Of a DNA stretch of 64,000 nt, positions 26,593 through 35,574 are shown piece after piece. Both the position numbers and the translations under genes were made by a program. Numbering within the stretch: the first letter of the stretch is position 1; the number at the start of each line of letters is the position of its first letter. The notes below the pieces were generated by a model. It searched no databases. It was not told the origin of the DNA and saw only the letters and a program-made list of their open reading frames with translations. Source of the stretch: SAR324 cluster bacterium (GTDB taxonomy: Bacteria; SAR324; NAC60-12); NCBI GenBank assembly GCA_015231825.1, contig JADGAV010000007.1:64639-128638 (forward strand), in the 5' to 3' direction.

Positions 26593-28263
26593 ATGAAGAA
26601 CAACACCATCACTCCATGGAAGCTGTTGGGTTTTGGATTGGCAGCAGTGCTCAGCATTGCCTGGGCCGGTGAAAGTGCGGCAGCCACCAATACAGAATTG
26701 CTTTCCGGACGCATTGCCCAATCATTCAGTCAGGAGCTGGGTTTGCAGTACCAGGGAAAAACCATTGCCATCTCCCGCATCAAAAAGCGCAACCCGCCGC
26801 CGCTGATTGATATAAACGAGTTGATCGATTATTCCAACGTCGAGCTGGTCGGAACAGAAAAGTTTCGGGTAACGGACCGAAGCAAACTCGAGTTGATTCT
26901 CAAAGAACAGCGAATACAACTCTCAGAATCGGTGACGCCAAACGAATACAAAGAATTGGGGAAAATACTGGGAATTCATCTTTTTATCTATGGCACCTTA
27001 TACCGGGATGTTTTAATTTTGAAAGCGATTGACGTGCAAACTTCCAGTGTTGTCTGGGCAAATATTTTCACCATTGAAGAGAATAGCATCAATCATCTTC
27101 TACTCCATGATTTTCAGACTAAATTGTCAGAGGCACTGGCCCCGAAAGTGGAGAAACTGAAAGAAAACAATATCAGTAAAATCAGTTTCTGGAAGTTGGA
27201 AGTGCCTCCAAAAAGATTCAGCATGGAAGAGACGATGGATTATTTGACCGTCTCAATTTCCAAAGGCCATCTCTTCACGATGATTGACCGTGAAAATTTA
27301 AAAACGATTGCAGAGGAACAGCAGCTGAACCAATCAGTTTTCATTGATGAATCAGAGGCGCGCCAGTTGGGACAACTCCACGGAGTGGACGCCTTTTTAT
27401 ATGGAAAAGTGGTCAGCAACGACAACGACAACTACACTGCATCAATGAAAATGATGAGTATTTTTTCTGGAGAGATCATCTGGGCAAAACTGATCAAATT
27501 CAGTCTCCCTTCACGAAAGAAAGGAAAAATTGATGTTTTTGCAGAAAAAGCAAGAGAGCGGCAGGACAACGAAGAATTTGCCAAAGGGATGGCCTTGATT
27601 CGAGGAGGAAGTTTTCTAATGGGGAGTGAGGATCCGCTATATGACTCCTCTCCGGAGCACTCTGTGACGGTAAACCCTTTTTTCATCGATATCTACGAAG
27701 TGAGCAACGAGGAGTACCTGAAATTTGTTCGTGCCAACAGGCACCGAACTCCAACCCAATGGCCCGATGGAATCTTTGCCCCTGCTCTAAAAGACCACCC
27801 GGTGGTGGGAGTGAGTTGGGAAGACGCAGAACAATATTGTAAATTTCGTAAAAAAAGGCTACCTACCGAAGCAGAATGGGAAATGACAGTGCGCGGAACA
27901 GGTGGGCGAAAATACCCATGGGGACGTAATTTTTCAGCAAATTTTACGGTAACCGTCGAGTCAGGTCTGATGCATTCGGTCAGTGTAAAAACGAAAATGC
28001 GTGATATCACTCCTGACAATGTTCACCATCTTGCAGGCAACGTAAGAGAATTTGTTGATGACATTTACCTTCCTTATCAGCGAAATAATCCGAACAGTTC
28101 ATCTGGCCGGCAAGAACGGGTTGTGCGCGGGAGTTCCTGGGCTCATGGAGAGCGAGAAGCCGCCGGATACTACCGTGGCCATACCTTTTTGAATCTGGCG
28201 TGGCCTGACATAGGTTTCCGCTGTGCCCGTGATACCCGAACAAAAATGAATATTTTCAAATAA
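26593..28263 (+). CDS. Secreted CsgG-like x2 + FGE-sulfatase domain fusion
   Basis: 556 residues. A signal peptide (KLLGFGLAAVLSIAWAG, cut near ESAAA) sends it to the periplasm. Two CsgG/LpoB/FlgT-like modules follow: one with FRVTDRSKLELILKEQRIQ and LGIHLFIYGTL (about 80-160), the other with FTMIDRENLKTIAEEQQLN and LHGVDAFLYGKV (about 215-290). The C-terminal 220 residues are a formylglycine-generating-enzyme-like domain (LIRGGSFLMGSED, RLPTEAEWE, HHLAGNVREFVDD, RVVRGSSW, DIGFRCARD). I see no active-site Cys pair, so a binding or enzyme-paralogue role is likelier than sulfatase maturation. ATG 26593 is preceded by AGGGAAAAA. It starts 24 bases after the HisG-like gene. Confidence 0.82.
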   Translation: MKNNTITPWKLLGFGLAAVLSIAWAGESAAATNTELLSGRIAQSFSQELGLQYQGKTIAISRIKKRNPPPLIDINELIDYSNVELVGTEKFRVTDRSKLELILKEQRIQLSESVTPNEYKELGKILGIHLFIYGTLYRDVLILKAIDVQTSSVVWANIFTIEENSINHLLLHDFQTKLSEALAPKVEKLKENNISKISFWKLEVPPKRFSMEETMDYLTVSISKGHLFTMIDRENLKTIAEEQQLNQSVFIDESEARQLGQLHGVDAFLYGKVVSNDNDNYTASMKMMSIFSGEIIWAKLIKFSLPSRKKGKIDVFAEKARERQDNEEFAKGMALIRGGSFLMGSEDPLYDSSPEHSVTVNPFFIDIYEVSNEEYLKFVRANRHRTPTQWPDGIFAPALKDHPVVGVSWEDAEQYCKFRKKRLPTEAEWEMTVRGTGGRKYPWGRNFSANFTVTVESGLMHSVSVKTKMRDITPDNVHHLAGNVREFVDDIYLPYQRNNPNSSSGRQERVVRGSSWAHGEREAAGYYRGHTFLNLAWPDIGFRCARDTRTKMNIFK

Positions 28264-28303
28264 GCAACCATCTCGGCCATCAAACCTTTTAACTTCAAAT
28301 AGT

Positions 28304-28891
28304 ATGGGATTATTAGTCCTGATCGGCAGCCTGCTCATCTTTGGAAACTCCATCAATCCTGAAATCTCAAGCAATTCTCTTCAGGCAGAGCTCAGCCGCT
28401 ATGAGTTCCGGGACAAGGTTCAGATTAAAACCAGCACAAGGACGCTGGCTTCCTTTTCTCCAAATGGAATCGATGGGGCCGGATTGACTGTAAAAACGGT
28501 TCACCATGACTATAAAAACTGGTACAGTACTCTGAATCTCAGGCATTATCGAAATCCCAACTATCATCTGCTTTTCTACACAACAGGATTTGATTACCAA
28601 ACGCTTCGACCCCGGATTCCGATTCAATTGTCAGTGGGAGGCGAAGTGGGAATCGGAGAACTCAATATCTACCGGTTTGGAAAATACGGAGAAGTAAGAG
28701 ATACATTCGGATGGGAACTGCACAGCAGCATCACCAGCTTTTTTGTAGGGAATGACCGCCTATGGAATTATTTCGTACGTCCCACACTGCGCTCCTATCA
28801 TTTTCACTTTGAAGGAAAAAGTGGGATCAAAGATGAAATCATCAATGGACAGGGATTTGTCTTAGCAGCAGGATTAGGCCTGCGCTTTTGA
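28304..28891 (+). CDS. Probable outer-membrane beta-barrel protein
   Basis: 195 residues, not recognised. The N terminus (MGLLVLIGSLLIFGNS) is a hydrophobic export segment, with no lipobox Cys. The rest alternates aromatic and polar residues in strand-like runs (YHLLFYTTGFDYQTL, IPIQLSVGGEVGIGELNIYRF, FFVGNDRLWNYFVRPTLRSY) and ends in GLGLRF. A terminal aromatic residue is the classic signal for outer-membrane insertion by BAM. No strong ribosome site precedes the ATG. It follows the CsgG-FGE fusion by 40 bases and precedes the recombinase by 23, so all are probably co-transcribed. Confidence 0.6.
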   Translation: MGLLVLIGSLLIFGNSINPEISSNSLQAELSRYEFRDKVQIKTSTRTLASFSPNGIDGAGLTVKTVHHDYKNWYSTLNLRHYRNPNYHLLFYTTGFDYQTLRPRIPIQLSVGGEVGIGELNIYRFGKYGEVRDTFGWELHSSITSFFVGNDRLWNYFVRPTLRSYHFHFEGKSGIKDEIINGQGFVLAAGLGLRF

Positions 28892-28914
28892 TGGCCCTCT
28901 GAAAGGTTGCAACA

Positions 28915-29490
28915 ATGAAAGACGTGCCAAGACCTTTAGTGGAACCTCTAAATCAGGACGATATTCAAAAAATCTGTGAAGCGATTGAGAAAAAGGACAA
29001 TTGGTATTATTACTTTTTCATGTTCGCCATGCACACCGGAATGCGGCGGAATGAAATTTTAGCATTGACTTGGCATGATGTTGACATTTGGAAGAACCGG
29101 GAAATCACAGTTCCCAATCCAAAATCTTTGAGGGTTCCGGATCCCAAGGCCCGCCGGATTCCGATCAACGAAATGTTATTGGGATTGCTTTTGGATTTAC
29201 GTTCTCCTTCAAGGTGGGTTTTCCAAAAAACCGGGAAACGAATGCTGGGAGGAACGGTTACTCTGTTTTTCAGAGAGTTGAGCAAGTCTTTGAATATTCA
29301 AGTGAACTCAGAACGAATTCGCTGGACTTATGCAGTCAGTGTCTACAATCAGACCAATCCTTCAACACGGGAAGACTGGCGAAAAGTTCAAAAAATGCTG
29401 GGACACAAGGACGTTTCAACCACCAAGAGCTATTTTCAACGCAATATGGAAAACATCCCTCTTCAGGGCAGGGTAGTGAGAGATTTATAA
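28915..29490 (+). CDS. Minimal tyrosine recombinase-like protein, catalytic box altered
   Basis: 191 residues covering only the catalytic domain of the tyrosine recombinase (phage integrase) family; the SAM-like core-binding N-terminal domain is absent. Arg I is in HTGMRRNEIL (R44). The usual H-x-x-R box reads ERIRWTYA, so Arg II (R136) is kept but its partner His is Glu133. The later His (MLGHKDVSTT, H164) and nucleophile Tyr (KSYF, Y173) are present. Loss of that His can be tolerated in some members, so activity is uncertain. GAAAGG lies before the ATG. There are no flanking att-like repeats or other phage genes. Confidence 0.72.
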   Translation: MKDVPRPLVEPLNQDDIQKICEAIEKKDNWYYYFFMFAMHTGMRRNEILALTWHDVDIWKNREITVPNPKSLRVPDPKARRIPINEMLLGLLLDLRSPSRWVFQKTGKRMLGGTVTLFFRELSKSLNIQVNSERIRWTYAVSVYNQTNPSTREDWRKVQKMLGHKDVSTTKSYFQRNMENIPLQGRVVRDL

Positions 29491-29574
29491 ATGGGAAGCA
29501 GGCAGCAGCATCACTTTCATTAATGCCGAGAAAACCGGGAGCTGAAAAACAAGATTTTCCCGAGGCAATCCAGC

Positions 29575-31011
29575 TCAGTTCTCCGCCTCAAATTCAAACG
29601 CATCCCCTTCCTTATATTCATTCAATTTATTACGAAGCGTGCGGATACTGATTCCCAGAATTTTTGCCGCATGGGTGCGATTGCCGTTGGTTTGCTTCAG
29701 GGTTTCAAATATTAATTTTTTTTCTGCTTCCTTCATCGACATTCCCACTTCAATCTTCATTGATCCTGAAGAATCGTCGACTTCCTGTGCAATTGCAGGA
29801 ATATTCTTTTCCTCATTCAGAGCACGAATTCCCCCGACAGAATGCATCAGCAAATGGTGCGATTGAACCATTTGATCTCCGGAAAGCAGCAAAGCCCGTT
29901 CAATCACATTTTCCAATTCTCTGACGTTCCCGCGCCAATTGTAATGCATCAGCACATCCAGGGTGTCCTGACTGATTTCCGGTTGAAGGCGATCATTCAA
30001 CTTTGAATGTTTGGCAAGAAAGTGATTGACCAGGGTTGGAATGTCATCTTTGCGTTCCCGAAGCGGTGGTAAACTCAGAGGAATCACATTCAGACGGAAA
30101 TAAAGATCTTCTCTAAATTTCCCTTCCTCAACCATCTCAATAATATTGCGGTTTGTGGTCGCAATCACACGGACATCGACTAACAGTGGTTCTTTACCCC
30201 CGACTTTATCGATCTCACGTTCCTGAAGAACCCGCAAAAGCTTGGCCTGCAGAGGCAACGCCATTTCACTGATTTCATCGAGTAGTATGGTGCCTCCATG
30301 CGCTTGTTCAAACTTGCCGCGGTGGTCCTGGGTTGCACCGGTAAACGATCCCTTTTTGTAGCCGAATAATTCACTTTCCAACAGCGTATCCGGCAATGCG
30401 GCACAATTGATCGCTACAAAAGGACGACCTTCACGATCGGAATGCTGATGGATATAGCGGGCAAGCAGTTCTTTCCCAGTCCCGCTTTCACTCTGGATCA
30501 TAACCGTTGCCTTACTTTTGGCAACATTTTCTGCTACCGACAAAAGATTCAGCATTTTTTCATTTTGAGTGATGATATCCCGACCAACTTCCGAGGCGTC
30601 CAGTTTTTTCAAACCATCTGCGGATTTAAGCGGCTGAGCACTGGGCGTCTCCTTAAAAGCAAGTGCCCGCTCGACTACAAAAGTGAAAGTCTCAAAGTTA
30701 AAAGGCTTGACGATATAGTCAAATGCCCCATGTTTCATCGCTTCCACAGCCGTTTCAATGGTGCCGTATGCAGTCACCATGATAACCTGCTTGAGAGGAT
30801 CCAGCGCTTTGATATCTTTGAGCAATTCCAATCCGCTGCGTTTTGGCATCGTCATATCGGTGATGATCAGGGAATATTCATTGTCTTTGAATTTTTTGAT
30901 GGCATCCAGCGCGTTGTGCGAAAGTTCTACAGGATATCCGCAATGCTTGAGCGTTTCAGACATCGCAATACGCATTTCCACTTCATCATCAACAATAAGT
31001 ATTGGTTGCAT
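29575..31011 (-). CDS. Sigma-54-dependent response regulator (FleR/FlgR-like)
   Basis: NtrC-type activator, 478 residues. Receiver domain 1-120 has the phospho-acceptor D52 in IITDMTMPKRSG. The AAA+ domain (about 155-390) has Walker A ESGTGKE, the sigma-54 contact loop KGSFTGATQDHRG, and GTILLDEIS. The C-terminal Fis-type HTH reads NGNRTHAAKILGISIRTL. It would activate sigma-54 promoters after phosphorylation by the adjacent kinase, whose gene lies 37 bases upstream. The closest characterised pattern is the flagellar FleR/FlbD/FlgR group, consistent with the flagellin-like gene 5 kb away, but other NtrC-type roles cannot be excluded. Confidence 0.9.
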   Translation of the reverse strand: MQPILIVDDEVEMRIAMSETLKHCGYPVELSHNALDAIKKFKDNEYSLIITDMTMPKRSGLELLKDIKALDPLKQVIMVTAYGTIETAVEAMKHGAFDYIVKPFNFETFTFVVERALAFKETPSAQPLKSADGLKKLDASEVGRDIITQNEKMLNLLSVAENVAKSKATVMIQSESGTGKELLARYIHQHSDREGRPFVAINCAALPDTLLESELFGYKKGSFTGATQDHRGKFEQAHGGTILLDEISEMALPLQAKLLRVLQEREIDKVGGKEPLLVDVRVIATTNRNIIEMVEEGKFREDLYFRLNVIPLSLPPLRERKDDIPTLVNHFLAKHSKLNDRLQPEISQDTLDVLMHYNWRGNVRELENVIERALLLSGDQMVQSHHLLMHSVGGIRALNEEKNIPAIAQEVDDSSGSMKIEVGMSMKEAEKKLIFETLKQTNGNRTHAAKILGISIRTLRNKLNEYKEGDAFEFEAEN

Positions 31012-31048
31012 ACCTTTTTCCTTGTTTAACGTTTTGATTCAGAACATC

Positions 31049-32395
31049 CTATGTTCCGTTTTCTATTTCATACGAGGTGATTTCTTCCATCACTGGAAAG
31101 AGCAGGGTCATCTGGGTTCCCTGGTCGATCTCACTTTCCACGTCAATAACAGCTCCATGAGCTTCAATGATATTGTGGACAATCGCCAACCCCAAACCGG
31201 TTCCGCGCTCTTTTGTGGTGAAAAAGGGATCAAAAATCTTTTTTTTGACCTCGGGCAGCATCCCTATTCCGGTATCCTGAATACTAATTTCAATCAGATG
31301 CAGATTTTCTTTTTCTCCCAAAAACCCTCTGAACCGTTTCAGTATTTTTTCATTGTTGGTTCTGATGTTGCGGGTCTTGATGGTCACAACGCCTTCTTCA
31401 AGAATTGACTGAGCCGCATTGGCTAAAAGATTACGGAAAACTTGTTTGAGCAGTTCATTGTCTCCTCTGATTCGTGTCGTGTTTGCCTGAAAATCAGTTT
31501 GAACCCGCACATAATGATCGTCCACCAAGTGCAGTGTCAGGCCGAGAATTTCATTGAGCAGACCATGCACACCAATGATTTCCCCCCGTGTACTGGTCTG
31601 AGGTTTCGTATATTCGAGGATATTGGAAATAACATGATTCATGCTCTGAATTGCCGAAGAAATGTGCCCGATCAACTGCTGTTGGGAAGATTCGGGATCC
31701 ATTTCCTTTTTGAGCAATGACGAAAAAAGTTCGATGCTGCCCAAGGGGTTGCGAATCTCATGGGCGAGCGTCGCGCCCATTTCACCCATCACAGTGAACC
31801 GGTTTTTCCGTTCAGCCTGAGCTTCCAGCTTTTTTAACTCGGAAATATCCTGCACATTGACAATCAGTCCCAAAATATCCCCGAACTCACTGTACATTAA
31901 AGACAGCGAGAGGAGGAGTCGCAACTTTTTACCACCCGGATCTTGAAATTCAAGTTCCTGCTCTTTGGCATTTTCGTAAAATTTGAGATCAGCCAAAGTA
32001 GGATTCCAGGGAAGAATTGCACTTTTGAAGACGTCATTCAAGCGGGTTCCCTGAAGTTCTTTCAGAGGCTCTCCAATCAAACGCAATCCGATCTGGTTGA
32101 CCGAAGTGATGATGCCATCCAGATCGGTGACGATAAATCCGATGGCGGAACTTTCGAAAATATTGGTTAGATAATTTCTAACCCGCTCTCTTTCCTGGAG
32201 GTTCAGTTCGAGTTCCTTGTTTTTTTGAGCCAGTTCATGATTGAGTTCATCTACTTTTTCTTCCAAACCATGGTAGTAAGCCTGCAGTTTGAGTGTGGCT
32301 TGCTTAAATGCCTCAAATCCCTGCTGAAGTAATCGGACATTTACCGATTCTTCACTATGCTCTTCTCTGTTCATAACATATCCATGCTGGTTCAA
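31049..32395 (-). CDS. Cytosolic PAS sensor histidine kinase (FleS-like)
   Basis: 448 residues with no membrane segment, so it senses an internal signal. An N-terminal coiled-coil (about 30-75, YYHGLEEKVDELNHELAQKN) leads to a PAS domain (about 75-190). The dimerisation/phosphotransfer domain has H212 in TLAHEIRNPLG. The ATPase domain has NLLANAAQS, DTGIGM and GTGLGLAIVHNIIEAHG. The soluble PAS kinase next to an NtrC-type regulator matches FleS/FlrB in flagellar hierarchies. It is the first gene of the pair on the minus strand. Confidence 0.9.
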   Translation of the reverse strand: MNQHGYVMNREEHSEESVNVRLLQQGFEAFKQATLKLQAYYHGLEEKVDELNHELAQKNKELELNLQERERVRNYLTNIFESSAIGFIVTDLDGIITSVNQIGLRLIGEPLKELQGTRLNDVFKSAILPWNPTLADLKFYENAKEQELEFQDPGGKKLRLLLSLSLMYSEFGDILGLIVNVQDISELKKLEAQAERKNRFTVMGEMGATLAHEIRNPLGSIELFSSLLKKEMDPESSQQQLIGHISSAIQSMNHVISNILEYTKPQTSTRGEIIGVHGLLNEILGLTLHLVDDHYVRVQTDFQANTTRIRGDNELLKQVFRNLLANAAQSILEEGVVTIKTRNIRTNNEKILKRFRGFLGEKENLHLIEISIQDTGIGMLPEVKKKIFDPFFTTKERGTGLGLAIVHNIIEAHGAVIDVESEIDQGTQMTLLFPVMEEITSYEIENGT

Positions 32396-32550
32396 CAGTA
32401 TTTTGAATGAAGCGTTCTCATTCCTTGCAATGCACCTGTCGGTACATTTCTGCTTTTCCAGTTGGTATGCATAAAATGTGCAGTAAAAACCTGTTTTCCA
32501 ATTAAACTACTATATCAGTTTCTCAAATTCTAACAAGCCGAGCGATTTTT

Positions 32551-34752
32551 TCAAACGCGCCACTTATCCCACCCTTCTCTTTTCCAGATCCCGACCAAGT
32601 CCTCAAGCTTCGTTTCATTGAGTTCTCCTTCCTCAAAAATATCAAAAGATTGCTTATAGTTCACAAGGGGGAAAAATACTAAATTATTCAATATTATCTC
32701 AAAGAGATAGAGGGGGAAGGCATTTCGATTAGTGAGCATTCTCAAATACCGCAGATGCTGCGGAAAGATTTCTGATTTTGAGTTTTTCTGATCGGGGCTA
32801 AGAGGAAAAAGGAAAAATTCCCGAACAGAAATTTTAAATTCGTCATTTTCAAAACGGAGGGGGACAAGCCTTTTTTCTGCCAGGCTTTCGAACCCCTTTG
32901 CCTGCTCGAGCAGGTGAATCAACTTTCCAGTCCGCAGTTTCGCACTTTTGCCAAGGTCGAAGACACTGTCACTCACTTCTGCCCCATCGGGATTGGTGAG
33001 ATTCATATTGTAGATCGCCATCATCATCATATCGGAAATCAGGGATGGGACATAGCTCTCTAGAATCCGCTCTTTTTGACGATTCGGCAATGGAAGCAGC
33101 AATAATTTTTCTATTGTGAACTGCACCCTTTTTTCCTCTTCAGACAATGTCAATTCAATCGGCAGTGCGTCTCGATACAGTTGTTCATATTCCTGCTGTT
33201 TTTTGCTGGCTTCACAAAGTACGAGCCCAATGCTGTCGATTTTTTGAGCACGCTCGTCAAAATCTGCATCTTCGACACCCTCCATTTCACGGTCGATCTG
33301 GTTTTGATAGATTCTCACTTCCTTGCCATTCAAACTGCTTCGTTCCAGACATTCCTGCATCAATCCGTTGAGGGTATTTTTGAACTTGCTGAGCGTCTCT
33401 GCAGTAATTTCCTTTTCTTGAAGCATTCCCAAAGCCGATTCTGCAAATTTTTTGAAAAACGTCGGCAGCTCCTCTTCTGAAATCATTCCTGACATGTGAA
33501 TCCGGTCATGAAACTTTTTCAAAAAAGGACCCCAGCTTTGCACTTCCGGATAATGATTTGGATCCTGGGGAACAGGTAATTTGTCTTTCCGGGATCGCAT
33601 TCCTGCGTTTCTTTTTTTCATCGGAGGCAGGCTCATCATGAGGAGAAAAAGATCATTATGCTTTTTACGGGCTTCAGCAAGTGTCAGGTGATCTGCCAGA
33701 GCAAAAAACTGGTCCGGATTCAACCGATGAAGCTGAACAAGCAGATGTTTTAAATGCCTGGGGCCTTTGCAGGTGTTGATCATATTCGCAAACAAGATCA
33801 ATTTGCTGATTGAAAATCCCTGCCATTTCTGCAGTTGCTTATGGTACAGAGGGCTCTTGGAATCGTTTCTTGCCCGGACTGAAGGAAAGTACGATTTCAT
33901 GAGCGAAAATCGATCTTTGAAAAAAAAGGGGGCCTTGTTCTGCTCGATCGCGTGTTCGACCTGGACCTCCAAAATCATCCGATTTGAGACTCCTGACCAA
34001 ACTCGCTTTTCCTGCCTCTTTAGTGAAACCAGCAGGCGCAAAAATATGGTTTCAACGTGTTCCGCGATTTCGTCATTGGGGGCCAGATTGAGTAATTCAA
34101 AATAATATTTTAAAAAAATCAGAAGCAGTCCTGAGTTCAGAAACTGTCTTTCTATCATTTCATGCTTACTGCTGGTTTTCGGGAAATGAAGAAATTTTCT
34201 GATCAGATAAAAATCCCCGAGGATCAGCCGAGGCAGGTAGTTGTTTTCCGCGTTTCTCAATTTTTCCGACAATTCACTGGTGCTGTCATTGAGATTGAGT
34301 GTCTGCATAAAACACTCTGCAGCCTCATTGCCGGGTTTTTCATGATGCAGAAAATGGACGGTTCCAGCCAATGCAAGTTCTTTTGCAAGAGGAAGGTTTT
34401 GCTTGTCTTTACTCAATTGCGCGGCAATGGAAAAAAGGAAGCTCGGCAGCAGCAGCAGAACCTTTTCCATTTGTCGTTTCGCGTCTCCTTTCGAGTCTTC
34501 GAACAGAGGGGAGGCATTTCGGTAGTTGCCGACGGTAGTTCTCAGAATTCTTTCCAAAGGAATGCCGAGATCTCGAATCTGTTCCCAATATGCACCTTCG
34601 GCATACTGTGACATTGCGGGGCTTTCATCAAAACTCGGCAGGATTGCTGCAATAAGTGCATCAATCATGACTGGTTTTTCATTATTCGACGGCTGAAGAG
34701 AATCCATTTCAAAGTCTGGCAGAAAGTCCAATTCTTTTTGGTTGCGGTGCAT
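32551..34752 (-). CDS. Hypothetical protein (733 aa)
   Basis: Not recognised. It is a large, mostly helical, charged protein with no signal peptide or membrane segment. The start MHRNQKELDFLPDFEMD is acidic, and much of the remainder is Leu/Glu/Lys-rich helices (for example LSEEEKRVQFTIEKLLLLPLPNR), which resembles helical-repeat scaffolds. No cysteine-metal motif or Walker box is visible. It lies between the kinase (155 bases) and the HTH-repeat gene (174 bases) on the same strand. It may be a cytoplasmic scaffold or regulatory protein. Confidence 0.75.
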   Translation of the reverse strand: MHRNQKELDFLPDFEMDSLQPSNNEKPVMIDALIAAILPSFDESPAMSQYAEGAYWEQIRDLGIPLERILRTTVGNYRNASPLFEDSKGDAKRQMEKVLLLLPSFLFSIAAQLSKDKQNLPLAKELALAGTVHFLHHEKPGNEAAECFMQTLNLNDSTSELSEKLRNAENNYLPRLILGDFYLIRKFLHFPKTSSKHEMIERQFLNSGLLLIFLKYYFELLNLAPNDEIAEHVETIFLRLLVSLKRQEKRVWSGVSNRMILEVQVEHAIEQNKAPFFFKDRFSLMKSYFPSVRARNDSKSPLYHKQLQKWQGFSISKLILFANMINTCKGPRHLKHLLVQLHRLNPDQFFALADHLTLAEARKKHNDLFLLMMSLPPMKKRNAGMRSRKDKLPVPQDPNHYPEVQSWGPFLKKFHDRIHMSGMISEEELPTFFKKFAESALGMLQEKEITAETLSKFKNTLNGLMQECLERSSLNGKEVRIYQNQIDREMEGVEDADFDERAQKIDSIGLVLCEASKKQQEYEQLYRDALPIELTLSEEEKRVQFTIEKLLLLPLPNRQKERILESYVPSLISDMMMMAIYNMNLTNPDGAEVSDSVFDLGKSAKLRTGKLIHLLEQAKGFESLAEKRLVPLRFENDEFKISVREFFLFPLSPDQKNSKSEIFPQHLRYLRMLTNRNAFPLYLFEIILNNLVFFPLVNYKQSFDIFEEGELNETKLEDLVGIWKREGWDKWRV

Positions 34753-34926
34753 CAGCTAGAAAGCATAGACAGGAAACTTCGATGCTCTTCCTATTGATTT
34801 GTGACTGTGAAAGCAAAACTCAGAGTTTCTACCTTCGAAAACGATCGTCAAACCAGGCAAGGCGATTGGAAAGAAGCTGACAAGGAAAGCGTTAATTTTA
34901 ATACAAAAGTCCCTTGATGGTCAAGG

Positions 34927-35544
34927 TCAGATAATTTTCAATTTTTTGAGGCGATTCTGATAGGAAAGGATAGCTGATTCACTGATCGTATACCCTTCAT
35001 TTTTTGCGATCCGTTTCAGCGAACGGGAACTCGTTTTTTTGTTCTCGATAATAATTTCGTACAGATAAGCCAGTGTTTCGGAATCCAGCTGCTTGTATTC
35101 TTCAAATTTCAGTTGTTCAAGAGCGAAAACCGCGAGCTTGAAAGCACGTGCAATTTCCTCGATAGCTTCCCCGGAACCAAGCAATGCCTGGATTTCTTCA
35201 AGTTCACCAGAATTCAATTGTTTGAGGCTTCGTGGAATGATCACGCCTTCCTGCTTACACAGCTTTTGAATTGATTTAATTGAGATATTGAAATCCAAAG
35301 CGATTGAATCCAGACTGTCACCCTCAGTAACCCGTTCCAGAATTCTTTCATGATCTTCCTCGAACAAAACTTCTTTTTTGCTAACTTTTCTTCTTTTCTG
35401 AGGGGCGATCATTCCCGCCTTTGCGGCCAATTTTCGAAGGTAGCTCACCGAGACATCAAATTGCTCCGCCACTTCTTCAAACCGGCGTCCCTTGTCCAAT
35501 TCAATCATCATTTCAATATGTTGATACTCTTCAATTCGGGCCAT
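34927..35544 (-). CDS. Protein with four tandem HTH-like motifs
   Basis: 205 residues. Three homeodomain-like helix-turn-helix units are visible: FEEVAEQFDVSVSYLRKLA, LDSIALDFNISIKSIQKLC and IEEIARAFKLAVFALEQLK, with a fourth, weaker one in RSLKRIAKNEGYTISESAIL. Spacing is about 55-60 residues. It is probably a DNA-binding protein that contacts an extended or repeated site, but it carries no effector domain. The N-terminal MARIEEYQHIEMMIELDKGRR is the first helix of unit one. It lies 174 bases upstream of the 733-residue gene on the same strand. Confidence 0.7.
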   Translation of the reverse strand: MARIEEYQHIEMMIELDKGRRFEEVAEQFDVSVSYLRKLAAKAGMIAPQKRRKVSKKEVLFEEDHERILERVTEGDSLDSIALDFNISIKSIQKLCKQEGVIIPRSLKQLNSGELEEIQALLGSGEAIEEIARAFKLAVFALEQLKFEEYKQLDSETLAYLYEIIIENKKTSSRSLKRIAKNEGYTISESAILSYQNRLKKLKII

Positions 35545-35574
35545 TTTTCTCCCCGTAATTACCGGCCGATGCCA

